This document shows, in pieces, positions 1-8,238 of a stretch of 40,617 nt of DNA. The notes beneath the pieces are model-generated. The model had not been told where the DNA came from and made no database searches. It saw nothing but the letters and a program-made list of their open reading frames with translations. Location: assembly GCA_019247695.1 (NCBI GenBank), contig JAFBAP010000159.1:77265-117881 (forward strand), in the 5' to 3' direction. The number at the start of each line of letters is the position of its first letter. Within the stretch, counting starts at the first letter, position 1. The translations under genes were made by a program, and so were the position numbers. Origin of the DNA: Verrucomicrobiota bacterium (GTDB lineage Bacteria > Verrucomicrobiota > Verrucomicrobiia > Chthoniobacterales > JAFAMB01).

Positions 1-29
1 CCGCCGGGATACCAAGGGACGGTACCGGT

Positions 30-58
30 GCCGTGTGAACCCTGTCGCTGCGCCCGCC
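30..58 (+). repeat. Composite GC-rich repeat, copy 1
   Basis: This stretch reads GCCGTGTGAA followed by CCTGTCGCTGCGCCCGCC. It is a diverged copy of a block found again near 1531-1571 (reverse complement), 1768-1850, 8067-8160 and 12803-12876 (reverse complement). It lies downstream of the permease stop codon. No gene is visible in the first 80 bases. Confidence 0.6.
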
Positions 59-80
59 ACCCCCCCTTTGCCGTCTCGGA

Positions 81-1403
81 TCACCGTCCAAACAGGAAAT
101 GCAACAGAAACAGGCCGGCCAGCACGTAGGTGACCACGCCAATCTGCCTTGCCTGGCCGGTCCCCAGCTTGATAATCACGTAGGTTAGAATACCCATCGC
201 CAAGCCTTCGCTGATGCTGAACGCGAGCGGCATCACGAGCACGGTAATAAAGGCCGGCACGGTGGTCTCAAAATTCCGGAGATCAAGTTCGGCGAGACCC
301 TGCATCATGAAGGCACCGACAATCACCAGCGCCGGGGCCGTCGCCACCGGGGGAATGATGAGAATAACGGGGGCCAGCAGCAGTGCCGCGACGAAACAGA
401 GGGCCGTGACAATTACGCTCAGCCCGGTACGGCCACCGGCTTCCACCCCGGCAGCGCTCTCAATGTAGCTGGTGACCGTAGAGGTTCCGAGCACGGAACC
501 GAACATCGCGGCGCACGCGTCGGCCATGAAGGCCTGGCCTACCTTGGGAAGATGCCCATGGGCATCGAGCAGGCCGGCACGTTTGGCGACACCGATAAGG
601 GTGCCCATGTTGTCGAAAAGGTCGACGAACAACAGTGCCAGCACCAACGGAAACGCGAGGTCGAGGTTGCGCCAGAAGTATCCCAGATCCAATTTCAACA
701 GCGTCGGGGAGAGTGAAGCGGGTAAACTGACAATGCCGTTCGGCCGGGCGGTGATCATCGAGTCGGCAGTCCCGCTCGGTATAAAAAGGCCGAGCACCGT
801 CAGGAGCAGCACCACCAGCACGATTGCGCCCGGCACCCGCCGGATGACAAGAACCGCCGTCAGGATGATCCCGAGAATGACCAGTACCGGGCCGGGACGG
901 GACAGGTCCCCGAGAGAAACGAACGTGGCCGGGTTCGCGACGATGACCCCGCCGTTCTTTAACCCGATAAACGCGATGAAGAAACCGATCCCGGCGCTGA
1001 TGGCCAGCTTCAGCTCGAACGGGATGGCGGCGACGATCCGACGGCGCAAACCGCTGAGGGACAGCAACAAAAATATCAAGCCGCCGTAAAACACCAGGCC
1101 GAGGGCAGCCTGCCAGGGCACGTGCTTGGCCCCGCAGATGGTGAAGGCGAAAAACGCGTTCAAGCCCATGCCGGGCGCGAGTGCGATCGGGTAATTGGTT
1201 GCCAGCGCCATGATGATGGTCATCACGGCCGACGCGATTCCTGTCGCCGTGATTAATGCCCCTTTATCCATGCCGGTCGTCGAGAGAATCAGCGGATTAA
1301 CCGCAAGGATGTACGCCATCGCCGCGAACGTTGTCAGGCCGGCAACAACCTCGCGGGAAACCGTCGTGCCGTGTTCAGAAAGGGTGAAGTACCGTTGGAG
1401 CAT
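81..1403 (-). CDS. NCS2 family purine permease, AzgA-like
   Basis: A polytopic inner-membrane transporter of about 440 residues, predicted to import a nucleobase such as hypoxanthine, guanine or adenine by proton symport. The family hallmark APGMGLNAFF lies near residues 76-85 and the GTSTVTSYIES stretch is typical of the AzgA (COG2252) branch of xanthine/uracil permeases; most of the chain is hydrophobic helices. I chose the ATG at 1403 rather than an in-frame TTG at 1418, because AGAGG sits about 6 bases upstream of this ATG. That is one of the few good Shine-Dalgarno sites in the window. No purine-salvage gene is adjacent and the exact substrate cannot be read from sequence. Start and family are well supported. 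Confidence 0.93.
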   Translation of the reverse strand: MLQRYFTLSEHGTTVSREVVAGLTTFAAMAYILAVNPLILSTTGMDKGALITATGIASAVMTIIMALATNYPIALAPGMGLNAFFAFTICGAKHVPWQAALGLVFYGGLIFLLLSLSGLRRRIVAAIPFELKLAISAGIGFFIAFIGLKNGGVIVANPATFVSLGDLSRPGPVLVILGIILTAVLVIRRVPGAIVLVVLLLTVLGLFIPSGTADSMITARPNGIVSLPASLSPTLLKLDLGYFWRNLDLAFPLVLALLFVDLFDNMGTLIGVAKRAGLLDAHGHLPKVGQAFMADACAAMFGSVLGTSTVTSYIESAAGVEAGGRTGLSVIVTALCFVAALLLAPVILIIPPVATAPALVIVGAFMMQGLAELDLRNFETTVPAFITVLVMPLAFSISEGLAMGILTYVIIKLGTGQARQIGVVTYVLAGLFLLHFLFGR

Positions 1404-1445
1404 AGGGACCTCTAGCAATTTTCATGGCCATCGGACAACGGTAAG

Positions 1446-1473
1446 AGTTCGGAGTTCGGGGTTCGGGGTTCGG
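1446..1473 (+). repeat. Heptamer tandem array, 4 units of (A/G)GTTCGG
   Basis: Four consecutive 7-bp units AGTTCGG, AGTTCGG, GGTTCGG, GGTTCGG. The same heptamer occurs at 12898-12925, and its reverse complement at 8033-8060, each time next to the 9-bp-period block. Confidence 0.9.
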
Positions 1474-1530
1474 AGCCGTCCTGTAACCGGGTCCATTCTT
1501 TCGGCGGAACATGGCGGCCGCAGCGGGTGT

Positions 1531-1571
1531 GGCGGGCACAACGTAAGAGTTCACACGGCGACCACGGCGGG
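1531..1571 (-). repeat. Composite GC-rich repeat, copy 2
   Basis: Reverse-complement copy of the block: GGCGGGCACAACG, then AGAGTTCACACGGCG and ACCACGGCGGG. The match to 12803-12876 and, inverted, to 1768-1815 and 8067-8135 is near identical over about 30 bases. It is followed directly by AATGCCACAAATG, which recurs inverted at 8010-8022 and 8201-8213. Confidence 0.85.
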
Positions 1572-1622
1572 AAGGCAAATGCCACAAATGAGGGCCGCTG
1601 GTTAGGCACGCCGGGAACCTAT

Positions 1623-1710
1623 GCCGTCTTTGGCCCCGGGGCGGCGGTTGGCGGTAACCGGGGACTTTAGTGACCACTAATCCCGCCGCCGCCCCCGGGC
1701 CAAAGACGGC
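1623..1710. repeat. Long hairpin, 24-bp stem with two single-base bulges
   Basis: Bases 1623-1647 pair with 1686-1710. The stem begins GCCGTCTTTGGCCC / GGGCCAAAGACGGC, then skips one C on each side (1637 and 1692), and continues through GGGG and CGGCGG. The loop is about 38 bases. There is no T-run on either side, so it is not a classical terminator. It lies 220-310 bases upstream of the permease start and could be a REP-like element or a leader structure. Confidence 0.7.
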
Positions 1711-1767
1711 GTAATCCTTGCCAGGGAATCAAGGGTCGAGCATCGGGTGCCGGGTAATTTTGTCTTC

Positions 1768-1850
1768 CCGCCGTGGTCGCCGTGTTCGCCGTGTGAACTC
1801 TGTCGTTGTGCCCGCTTTCTCCCGCTATGCCCGCCGTGTGACCGTGTGAC
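1768..1850 (+). repeat. Composite GC-rich repeat, copy 3
   Basis: Period-9 units around CGCCGTGGT and CGCCGTGTT lead into GTGTGAACTCTGTCGTTGTG and CCCGC, then degenerate CCCGC and CCGTGTGAC units. A short heptamer run (CATCGGG TGCCGGG) precedes it at 1741-1754. It ends within 15 bases of the stop codon of the FtsX-type permease. Confidence 0.8.
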
Positions 1851-1862
1851 CGAACTCCACCT

Positions 1863-4379
1863 CTATCCGCGTATGGCGCTGATGATCGGGGCGTTGGCGG
1901 CGCGCCACGCGGGCCAGAGCCCGCCCAGCGCCGACACGGGTACAAGCGATATGGGGATCAGCGCCAATTGATCCCAGGGGAGTTGCAGGGGGATGGTCCA
2001 GCCGAAAAAAGCTTTGTTGATTACCTCGGTCAGGACCACCGCCAGCGCGCACCCTGTTCCGAGGCCGAGCATGACCGCAACCAGGCCGAGCAGGGCGGCT
2101 TCTGCCAGCACCATGCCCAGGACTTGCCGGCGCCGCGCCCCCAGCGACCGGATGACGGCCAGTTCACGGCCGCGTTCCTTCACCAGGACCGTCAGGTTCA
2201 ACACGATGCCGATAACGGCCACCAGCACCGCGACCAGCCGCAGAGCGTAAGTAACGGCAAACGTCTGCTCGAAAATCTTGTTCACCAACTGCCGCAGGCT
2301 CGCGTTCGACCGCAGGGAATAAAAGCGGGCGCTGGGATCTCCTTGCCGGACCCGGTCTATCACCGCTGGGGCGGTGGCGCCCGGCTGCAGATAAAGCGCG
2401 ACCGAATGAACGCCTTCCCGGTGCCAGTAGCGCAAAAAATTATCCCGCTGCATAAGAATCACGCCGGCATCTTTGGTGTAATCATAATAAATGCCGGCGA
2501 CGCGGAAGGGGCGTTCACCATCGGGAGACACGATGCCCAACGGGTCGCCGTCCCGCAAGTGCAACCGGCGGGCGAGCGGCTCGGAAATGATCACGGTGTC
2601 GCGGCCGAGGAAATCGGCGAACTTCTCCCGGTCATGTCCCCCGACAAACTCCGGCACGCTGCGGGCTGACCCGATCACGACTCCGAGCGACACGCGCTTC
2701 CCTGCCGCCGTCACGGTCTCATCGCGGTAAGTGTCGATCGACGCCACCTCCGGCAGACGCCGCAGACGTTCGAGGAAATCCGGCGCGACGTTGGTCTGGA
2801 ACCTGGTGATCTCGTTCTGGGCCGGCGTGACGAAAAGATCGGCAACCAGCCGCCGCTGAACCCACCGATTAACCGTTACGCGGAACGAGAAAATCATGAC
2901 TGAGACGCTCGCGAGCATGGCCACTGCGGAAGCCAGGGCGGCGACGGTAACCGCGTGGTGGTGAACGGAGCGTACGAGGTTTTGGGCTGCCAGCCGCCAG
3001 ACGTGGGATGAACGCAGCCACCGGCTCAGCCGGCGGCCGCTGGTGTAAGTCACCAGAGGCGAGAGCGCGCAAAAACCGGCCAGGGTAAAAAAGGCGGCGC
3101 CAAAGCCGGCGAGATGGTTATAGGCAAACGCCAGCCAGCTGCTCAGGATCCCCAGGCTGAATAACAGCGCGCTGACCGCAAGCCATGCGAGGCGCGGGCG
3201 CGGTTGGTCGTCAGCCACGACCTGCAGGTTAAGGGCCTTGAGCGGGGGCAACCCCGCGGCGGCCCGCGCCGGCACCCACGCTCCCACCAGGGCCGAACCG
3301 ATTCCCAGGCTCAGCACCAGCGGGATCTCCCAAACAGGAAGATAAAGGCGCTCGATCGAGGTCAGCACGTACAGGTTCGAGATGGTCTGGGCGACCGTAC
3401 GCACGAGGCCCCGGGCCAGGAGCACGCCGAGAAAACATCCCAGAGCAGACCCGGCGGTTCCATACAGGGCCGCTTCTCCCAGAAAAAGCCAGCGGACAAG
3501 GGACCGGGAACCTCCCACGGACCGCAGGATTCCGATCTCGGCACGCCGGCGCACGGCGGATGCGGTGATGGTGTTGTAGATCAGGAAAACGCCGACCAGC
3601 AGCGAGACCAGGCTTAAGGCCGTCAGGTTAAGTTGAAACCCGGCCAGCAGGTAAGCCACCTGAGCGCTGCGCTCTTCCGGCGAACGTATCACCACATCTT
3701 TCGGCAAAAGGCGGCGGAGCGTCGCGACGACGCTTTCAGGGTGTTGAGGCGTCTGGAGGCGGAAAAGCACAGCGGTAAGGTGGCCAGGCCGGGCGAGCAA
3801 CTCCTGAGCCCAGCCGATGTCCATGACGGCAAAACGGGGGTCGGCGTCCCCGGTCTCGAGATAAAATGAAACCCGCAAAGTAACCTCGCGCTCGCCGGCC
3901 TGGACGCGCAGCGGATCGCCTAACCGAAGATGGTGCCGGTCAGCAAACTGCCGGCTGATCGCCACCGCCGCGGGATCACCGAACCAGGCGTCAGCGTCAA
4001 AGCCCTTATCCGGGGCGCGTTGCAGCTTGAAAGCCTGAAACGGACCATTAGTCAGCGGATCCACGCCCAGCAGGTGCAGGTATTCGCGATCATAATCCGG
4101 TAAGGCCAGCATACCTTCCACGAGCGGGGTTGCCGCCGTGCAACCGGGAACATTCCTTAACCGGGGCCAGAGCTGAACGGGGATCGCGCCGCGAGCCTCC
4201 AGATGGGCGCGTCCTGCCACCACGTCAATGCCGGCCTCGAACGCCCGGGTCGCGCTATGATTGACAATCTGCACCGCCAGAAAGACCGCGGCGCCCAACG
4301 CCACGCTGAGGATGTTCACGGCCGCGAGCAATTTATGCTGCAGCGCATACCGGATGACGTGCTGGTAAAATAATCTCAC
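1863..4379 (-). CDS. ABC transporter permease with two FtsX domains (YbbP/MacB-like)
   Basis: An 838-residue inner-membrane protein with duplicated architecture. Each half has an N-terminal transmembrane helix, a large extracytoplasmic domain and a three-helix FtsX core. The cores lie near residues 250-345 (RRRAEIGILRSVGGSR motif) and 715-815 (RGRELAVIRSLGARRRQV motif). Size and layout resemble YbbP/COG3127-type permeases, which work with a separate ATPase in lipid, lipoprotein or efflux processes. No ATPase gene lies nearby, so the partner must be encoded elsewhere. The start is GTG at 4379, only two bases after a perfect inverted repeat that fills the gap to glnD; no normally placed Shine-Dalgarno is visible. 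The substrate is unknown. Confidence 0.9.
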   Translation of the reverse strand: MRLFYQHVIRYALQHKLLAAVNILSVALGAAVFLAVQIVNHSATRAFEAGIDVVAGRAHLEARGAIPVQLWPRLRNVPGCTAATPLVEGMLALPDYDREYLHLLGVDPLTNGPFQAFKLQRAPDKGFDADAWFGDPAAVAISRQFADRHHLRLGDPLRVQAGEREVTLRVSFYLETGDADPRFAVMDIGWAQELLARPGHLTAVLFRLQTPQHPESVVATLRRLLPKDVVIRSPEERSAQVAYLLAGFQLNLTALSLVSLLVGVFLIYNTITASAVRRRAEIGILRSVGGSRSLVRWLFLGEAALYGTAGSALGCFLGVLLARGLVRTVAQTISNLYVLTSIERLYLPVWEIPLVLSLGIGSALVGAWVPARAAAGLPPLKALNLQVVADDQPRPRLAWLAVSALLFSLGILSSWLAFAYNHLAGFGAAFFTLAGFCALSPLVTYTSGRRLSRWLRSSHVWRLAAQNLVRSVHHHAVTVAALASAVAMLASVSVMIFSFRVTVNRWVQRRLVADLFVTPAQNEITRFQTNVAPDFLERLRRLPEVASIDTYRDETVTAAGKRVSLGVVIGSARSVPEFVGGHDREKFADFLGRDTVIISEPLARRLHLRDGDPLGIVSPDGERPFRVAGIYYDYTKDAGVILMQRDNFLRYWHREGVHSVALYLQPGATAPAVIDRVRQGDPSARFYSLRSNASLRQLVNKIFEQTFAVTYALRLVAVLVAVIGIVLNLTVLVKERGRELAVIRSLGARRRQVLGMVLAEAALLGLVAVMLGLGTGCALAVVLTEVINKAFFGWTIPLQLPWDQLALIPISLVPVSALGGLWPAWRAANAPIISAIRG

Positions 4380-4381
4380 TG

Positions 4382-4469
4382 GAAGGCGTGTGGGAAGGAG
4401 GTGTGTGAGGATGCCGGTGGTTCCACGGGATCGTTCCTGCCCTCACACACCTCCTTCCCACACGCCTTC
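4382..4469 (-). repeat. Perfect 29-bp inverted repeat filling the glnD-permease gap
   Basis: Bases 4382-4410 and 4441-4469 are exact reverse complements (29/29) around a 30-base loop. On the coding (minus) strand it begins one base after the glnD stop and ends two bases before the permease GTG. The first arm contains AAGGAGGTG, a perfect Shine-Dalgarno core, and the second its complement CACCTCCTT. As RNA this would be a very stable stem limiting read-through or translation of the permease. No U-tract follows, so an intrinsic terminator is not obvious. Confidence 0.9.
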
Positions 4470-7232
4470 TCAATCGTAATACTTCCGAGAGCTGTCTCCG
4501 GTTGCAGCCGACAGCAGCGCACCTTGCAGGTGTGAACCGATCAGATCCTCGCTTAACTTCCGGCCCTCAAGGTCGGTCGCGTAAAACGTGTCAAAGGCCG
4601 CCCCCTTCTCCGTCGCGATCCGGGAATGGACGATGTTAACTCCCGGTTCGGACAGGCATTTGAGCACATCGTAAAGCAAACCGAGCCGGTCCGGCGTTTG
4701 CAGGTCGATGACGGTGTAGCTCGGATGGATCTGGTTTGAGATGATGAGCTTGGTCGGAAATTCCAATTCCGGCGGAGCATGAAACCCGAACCGGCGGCGG
4801 ACCCGTTCCAGCAACGGGGTGAAATCAAAATCCTGGACCTGCAGCGCCGCCCTCAGCACCGATTCCACCTGCTGCTGTTCGCGCGGCTCGGTCACGGATT
4901 GGAAGTTGGTATCGCACACCCGGAAAATGCCGAGCATCAGACTATCGACCCGGGTGTAGGCGTCAGCGCTCAAAATGTTAATCCACGCAGTGGCAAACGA
5001 GCCCGCGATCTTGGCCATCAAGGCGGCCCGGTCCCAGGTACAAATCCAGACCTCGCTATGGCCCTGGTCAGGTTTGCTGTGCCAGCGGATCACCGCGCTC
5101 AGCGCCTGGTCCGGCTCCCGGAACCTCGTTTCCAGAAAGGACCGGAAGAGCCGCAGGTGCCCGATGATCTCGTTCACGTTATGGCTCTGGAAATAGCGGT
5201 CGGGCATCGAGTTGAAATGCACCTCGATCTCCTCTCCGAAATCGCGCGCCATGCGCTTGGCAATCGACTGCCGCAAATCCTCGCGCTCGATGCGGCGCTG
5301 CCTGAAAAATTGTTCCGCATCCTGCAGATAGCTCTGCGCGCCGCGGTAAAGCTGCCAGACCAGTGACTCTTTCCAATCGGACCAATTGTGCCCGCTGGTC
5401 CCCTGCCCGTCGGCCAGCGTCAGCAACATGAGCGCGTCGAGGTTTTCCTGGGTCCGGACAATCTCCGCAAACTCCGCCACCGTCGTCGGATCCTCCACGT
5501 TACGGCGCTGCGCGATTTCCGACAGGCTCAGGTGATGGTCGACCAGCATGATCAACCGCCGGCGGCGCTCGGGAGACAACTGGAGGCGGGCCGCGACCTT
5601 CTGGGCGTTGAGGGCGCTCGCCTCCGCATGGTGCCTGGCCCCGGAGGCCTTGCCGGTGTCGTGCAGCAGCAGGGCCAGGTAGAGCACGTACGCGTCTTCG
5701 AATTTGAGAAAGAGTTCCTGGTATTCCTGCAGCTTCGGATTCTTCGTGCCGACGGTCTCATCCAGCTTTTCGATGCAAACCAGGGTGTGTTCGTCGGCCG
5801 TGTACTGGTGAAAGAACTCGTGTTGCACCAGACACGTCAGTTCACCGAACTCGGGCATGTAGCGCCCGAGAAAGTCCACCTCGTGCATCATCCGCAGGAT
5901 GCGCCCCACCTGCCCTTTTCGCGAAAGGATGGCCTGAAAGGTTTCACGGGCGGCGCGCGCGTATTGGAACGTGCGGTTCACCAGCCGCGTCCGGCGCCGG
6001 ATCAGCTGCTGCAATTCCGGGCTGAGTTCGAGCTCCCGATGCTGCGCGTGTAAAAAGACGCGCATCAGGCGAAACGGATCCTCGTGAAACACTTCCCGGG
6101 TTTCAGCGTAAATCAGGCCGCCATGGCTGTAAAAGCCGTCAAAATGCTCGGTCTTGAGTTTCCTTTTCGCCAGAAAACCGAAGATGGGCCGCTCTTCCTT
6201 TTCGACGGTGAGCGGAAGCAGAAAACGTTCGGTCACACCTTTGGCGGTGAGATAAATCGCGCGGGCGTGCTGGTAATAATCCCGCATAAACGCTTCGCTG
6301 CGCCGCAAGATGTTCTTTTGCGGGTAATTAAACTTGTTGGCGATCTGGCCCTGGAAAAACAGGGTCAGAACGTCGGCCGGCCGCTTTGAAAGGTAATGCA
6401 GTTCGGTCCGGACCCGGAGGAGAAAGTCGTAGGCCCGGTCGATGGTACGGCGATCGCTCTCGTTGATGTATTTGCGTTCGACGAGCTTGGCGGTGCTCAT
6501 CACCCCGTCGCGGAAATAGCAGATCCACTGCATGTTCTGGTAGTCACGCAGGCCCCCGCACCCGTTCTTGATGTTGGGCTCCTGCATGAACACCGAGCCG
6601 CCGTACTTGCGGTGGCGTTCCTCCTGGTTTTCCAGGCGCCATTTGAGGTAGGTGTCGACCTGACCGCGCACGCAATGTTCGAAAAAATCGCGCCGGAACT
6701 TGGAGTGCAGCCGCCGGTCTCCGGCCAGGTAGCGCGATTCCAGTAACGAAGTCTTGGTCAGGGTATCGGCGTTGGCCAGGCGGATCGCTTCACCGATGGA
6801 CCGCGTGGCGTGGCCGACCTTGAATCCGACATCCCAAAGCATGTAGAGAATCTGTTCGACGATCGACGCCCCTTCCGGGCTGACCCGGCCGGAATCGTGC
6901 ACAAACAGGATATCGACGTCGCTGTACGGGTTCAGTTCACCCCGGCCGTACCCGCCGATCGCCAGCAGGGTAAAAGGCGGCGTCGCACCCGCATACTGGG
7001 ACCCTTGCACGGCGCCCTCGAACAAATGACGGAGAACCACGTCGAGCAGGCCGGCCCGGTCCCGCGCAATCTCCAGGCCGCCGCCGCCGGAGTAGTGCTT
7101 CAGGCGCAGGCGGTGTTCCTCGATCTTCAGGAACTTCTTGTACAGATCCAGCCGGTCACGAAGTTGACCTTTGCCTTGGGAAACCAATTGCCGCTCGGCG
7201 TGGGCGAGGATCTTTTCAAGGTGCTGGGACAT
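4470..7232 (-). CDS. glnD: [Protein-PII] uridylyltransferase/uridylyl-removing enzyme
   Basis: GlnD senses glutamine and adds or removes UMP on PII proteins, controlling nitrogen assimilation. At 920 residues it has the usual full length and domain order: nucleotidyltransferase with GGYGRGELNPYSDVDILF at about 93-110, a GlnE-like helical region, an HD domain with LLHDTGKASGARHH near 522-535, and two C-terminal ACT domains (about 725-790 and 835-895, the latter with DRLGLLYDV). All catalytic signatures are present, so both activities are likely. No glnB, glnK or amtB is adjacent. The ATG at 7232 starts MSQHLEK without a clear ribosome-binding site. The downstream gene is an ABC permease across a perfect inverted repeat. 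Confidence 0.97.
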   Translation of the reverse strand: MSQHLEKILAHAERQLVSQGKGQLRDRLDLYKKFLKIEEHRLRLKHYSGGGGLEIARDRAGLLDVVLRHLFEGAVQGSQYAGATPPFTLLAIGGYGRGELNPYSDVDILFVHDSGRVSPEGASIVEQILYMLWDVGFKVGHATRSIGEAIRLANADTLTKTSLLESRYLAGDRRLHSKFRRDFFEHCVRGQVDTYLKWRLENQEERHRKYGGSVFMQEPNIKNGCGGLRDYQNMQWICYFRDGVMSTAKLVERKYINESDRRTIDRAYDFLLRVRTELHYLSKRPADVLTLFFQGQIANKFNYPQKNILRRSEAFMRDYYQHARAIYLTAKGVTERFLLPLTVEKEERPIFGFLAKRKLKTEHFDGFYSHGGLIYAETREVFHEDPFRLMRVFLHAQHRELELSPELQQLIRRRTRLVNRTFQYARAARETFQAILSRKGQVGRILRMMHEVDFLGRYMPEFGELTCLVQHEFFHQYTADEHTLVCIEKLDETVGTKNPKLQEYQELFLKFEDAYVLYLALLLHDTGKASGARHHAEASALNAQKVAARLQLSPERRRRLIMLVDHHLSLSEIAQRRNVEDPTTVAEFAEIVRTQENLDALMLLTLADGQGTSGHNWSDWKESLVWQLYRGAQSYLQDAEQFFRQRRIEREDLRQSIAKRMARDFGEEIEVHFNSMPDRYFQSHNVNEIIGHLRLFRSFLETRFREPDQALSAVIRWHSKPDQGHSEVWICTWDRAALMAKIAGSFATAWINILSADAYTRVDSLMLGIFRVCDTNFQSVTEPREQQQVESVLRAALQVQDFDFTPLLERVRRRFGFHAPPELEFPTKLIISNQIHPSYTVIDLQTPDRLGLLYDVLKCLSEPGVNIVHSRIATEKGAAFDTFYATDLEGRKLSEDLIGSHLQGALLSAATGDSSRKYYD

Positions 7233-7427
7233 CGAAGGTACTGAAACCGGAGTCGATCACCATACCGCAGGCTTGAACGGCCGCCTAGGGAAACTTACGG
7301 GTCCCGGGCGTCGCCGCGCCGGCACCCGGCCCGATTTGCGCCGCACCGAACGCCGGCCGGTCACCGGTCGCGAGCCCACGGCCGATGTCCGTCATTGATC
7401 CTGCTGCAGCTGCCATTAGAATGTGGA

Positions 7428-7922
7428 ATGGCGACTCCCAGCTTTGCCCTCGTTCAGATCTTGCGCGAGACCGCGAACCGCCTGGCCGGCGGTGCCGAGT
7501 ACCAATGGAGCCACTTCGGCAAATGCAATTGCGGGCACCTCGCCCAAACCGCAACCCGCATTTCCGCCCGGGACATCCACCGCACCGCGCACCGCAAACT
7601 GAGCGAGTGGAGCGAAATTCCCGACGATTTCTGTCCGCAGACCGGCGTCCTGATTGATCGGGTGATCGATGCCTTGTTTGAACTGGGGCTGACCAACACC
7701 GACCTGCGGCATCTGGAGGATCTGACGGACCCGGAAATCCTGGCCCGGTTGCCGGGCGGCCGGCGTTACCTGCAGCGCAACCAGCGGGATGACGTGGTGG
7801 CGTACCTGCGCACCTGGGCGGGCCTACTTGCGGACAAGGTGCCGAGTGGCGAGCGTCGAGTGTCGGGTGTCGAGTGCAGCTCGCCGTTCGCAGCCGATAC
7901 GCTCGCCATCGAGGTTCCATAA
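7428..7922 (+). CDS. Conserved-looking protein of unknown function with CNC motif
   Basis: A 164-residue soluble protein with no signal peptide or membrane segment. I do not recognise a named family. Residues 1-138 look well folded: HFGKCNCGHLAQT near 29-41 (Cys33, Cys35), another Cys near 69, and an acidic/helical region LTDPEILARLPGGRRYL. The cysteines could bind a metal, but that is speculation. The ATG at 7428 is preferred over an upstream in-frame TTG at 7395. From about residue 139 the frame runs into a heptamer array (7844-7878), so the last 25 residues are repeat-encoded and probably non-functional. It is divergent from glnD; the gap has no obvious operator. Confidence 0.7.
   Translation: MATPSFALVQILRETANRLAGGAEYQWSHFGKCNCGHLAQTATRISARDIHRTAHRKLSEWSEIPDDFCPQTGVLIDRVIDALFELGLTNTDLRHLEDLTDPEILARLPGGRRYLQRNQRDDVVAYLRTWAGLLADKVPSGERRVSGVECSSPFAADTLAIEVP
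7844..7878 (+). repeat. Heptamer array inside the 3' end of a coding region
   Basis: Five 7-bp units: GAGTGGC, GAGCGTC, GAGTGTC, GGGTGTC, GAGTGCA. It belongs to the same period-7 class as the other arrays in the window but is translated as the C-terminal tail of the upstream gene. Confidence 0.75.
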
Positions 7923-8032
7923 CGGGCAAATGCGGCGAGAAGATCAATTGCAAACTCCGAAGCTTGACATTCGCGAACTCTCCCCACGATCACACCCGGC
8001 ACCCGGTATCATTTGTGGCATTCTCTGCCGCT

Positions 8033-8060
8033 CCGAACCCCGAACCCCGAACTCCGAACC
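8033..8060 (-). repeat. Heptamer array, 4 units of CCGAAC(C/T)
   Basis: Units CCGAACC, CCGAACC, CCGAACT, CCGAACC. This is the reverse complement of the GGTTCGG arrays at 1446-1473 and 12898-12925. Confidence 0.9.
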
Positions 8061-8066
8061 CTTTCC

Positions 8067-8160
8067 CCGCCGTGGTCGCCGTGGTCGCCGTGGCCCGCCG
8101 TGTTCGCCGTGTGAACTCTGTCGTTGTGCCCGCCAGACCCGCTGTGCCCGCTGTGTGACC
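8067..8160 (+). repeat. Composite GC-rich repeat, copy 4 (longest)
   Basis: Period-9 units CGCCGTGGT (twice), CGCCGTGGC and CGCCGTGTT are followed by GTGTGAACTCTGTCGTTGTG and CCCGCC, then CCCGCTGTG units. It is nearly identical to 1768-1815 over the central 30 bases. Confidence 0.85.
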
Positions 8161-8195
8161 GGCACCCGTCACCCGTTACCCGTTACCCGCCACCC
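8161..8195 (-). repeat. Heptamer array, 5 units related to GTTACCC
   Basis: Units GGCACCC, GTCACCC, GTTACCC, GTTACCC, GCCACCC. On the other strand these are GGGTAAC/GGGTGGC, the same sequences that make up the array at 15263-15325. Confidence 0.9.
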
Positions 8196-8238
8196 TCTTC
8201 CATTTGTGGCATTCTCCGCCTCGGGGCATTTTCCGCCG

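Larger units (their letters stand above)
1404..1862. other. Repeat-rich intergenic region
   Basis: About 460 bases between two minus-strand genes, with no credible coding frame. It contains a 4-unit heptamer array (1446-1473), a reverse-complement copy of the 9-bp-period block (1531-1571), the shared motif AATGCCACAAATG (1578-1590), a long bulged hairpin (1623-1710) and a forward copy of the block (1768-1850). Any promoter for the NCS2 permease must lie here, but I cannot pick one with confidence. Confidence 0.7.
7923..8238. other. Dense composite repeat region between convergent genes
   Basis: About 316 bases with no gene. It contains short heptamers near 7994-8007, CATTTGTGGCATT at 8010-8022, the heptamer array 8033-8060, the 9-bp-period block 8067-8160, a second heptamer array 8161-8195, and a second CATTTGTGGCATT at 8201-8213. 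This is the fullest copy of the composite element in the window. No terminator-like T-run is visible for either flanking gene. Confidence 0.8.

Noticed and set aside
1404-1862. Purine riboswitch upstream of the NCS2 permease
   Set aside because: The hairpin found has no purine-aptamer loop sequences or three-way junction; only the gene's function suggested it.
5388-6053. 221-codon open frame opposite glnD (and similar frames at 4779, 6396 and 6810)
   Set aside because: All are shadows of the confident glnD reading frame, with no domain features.
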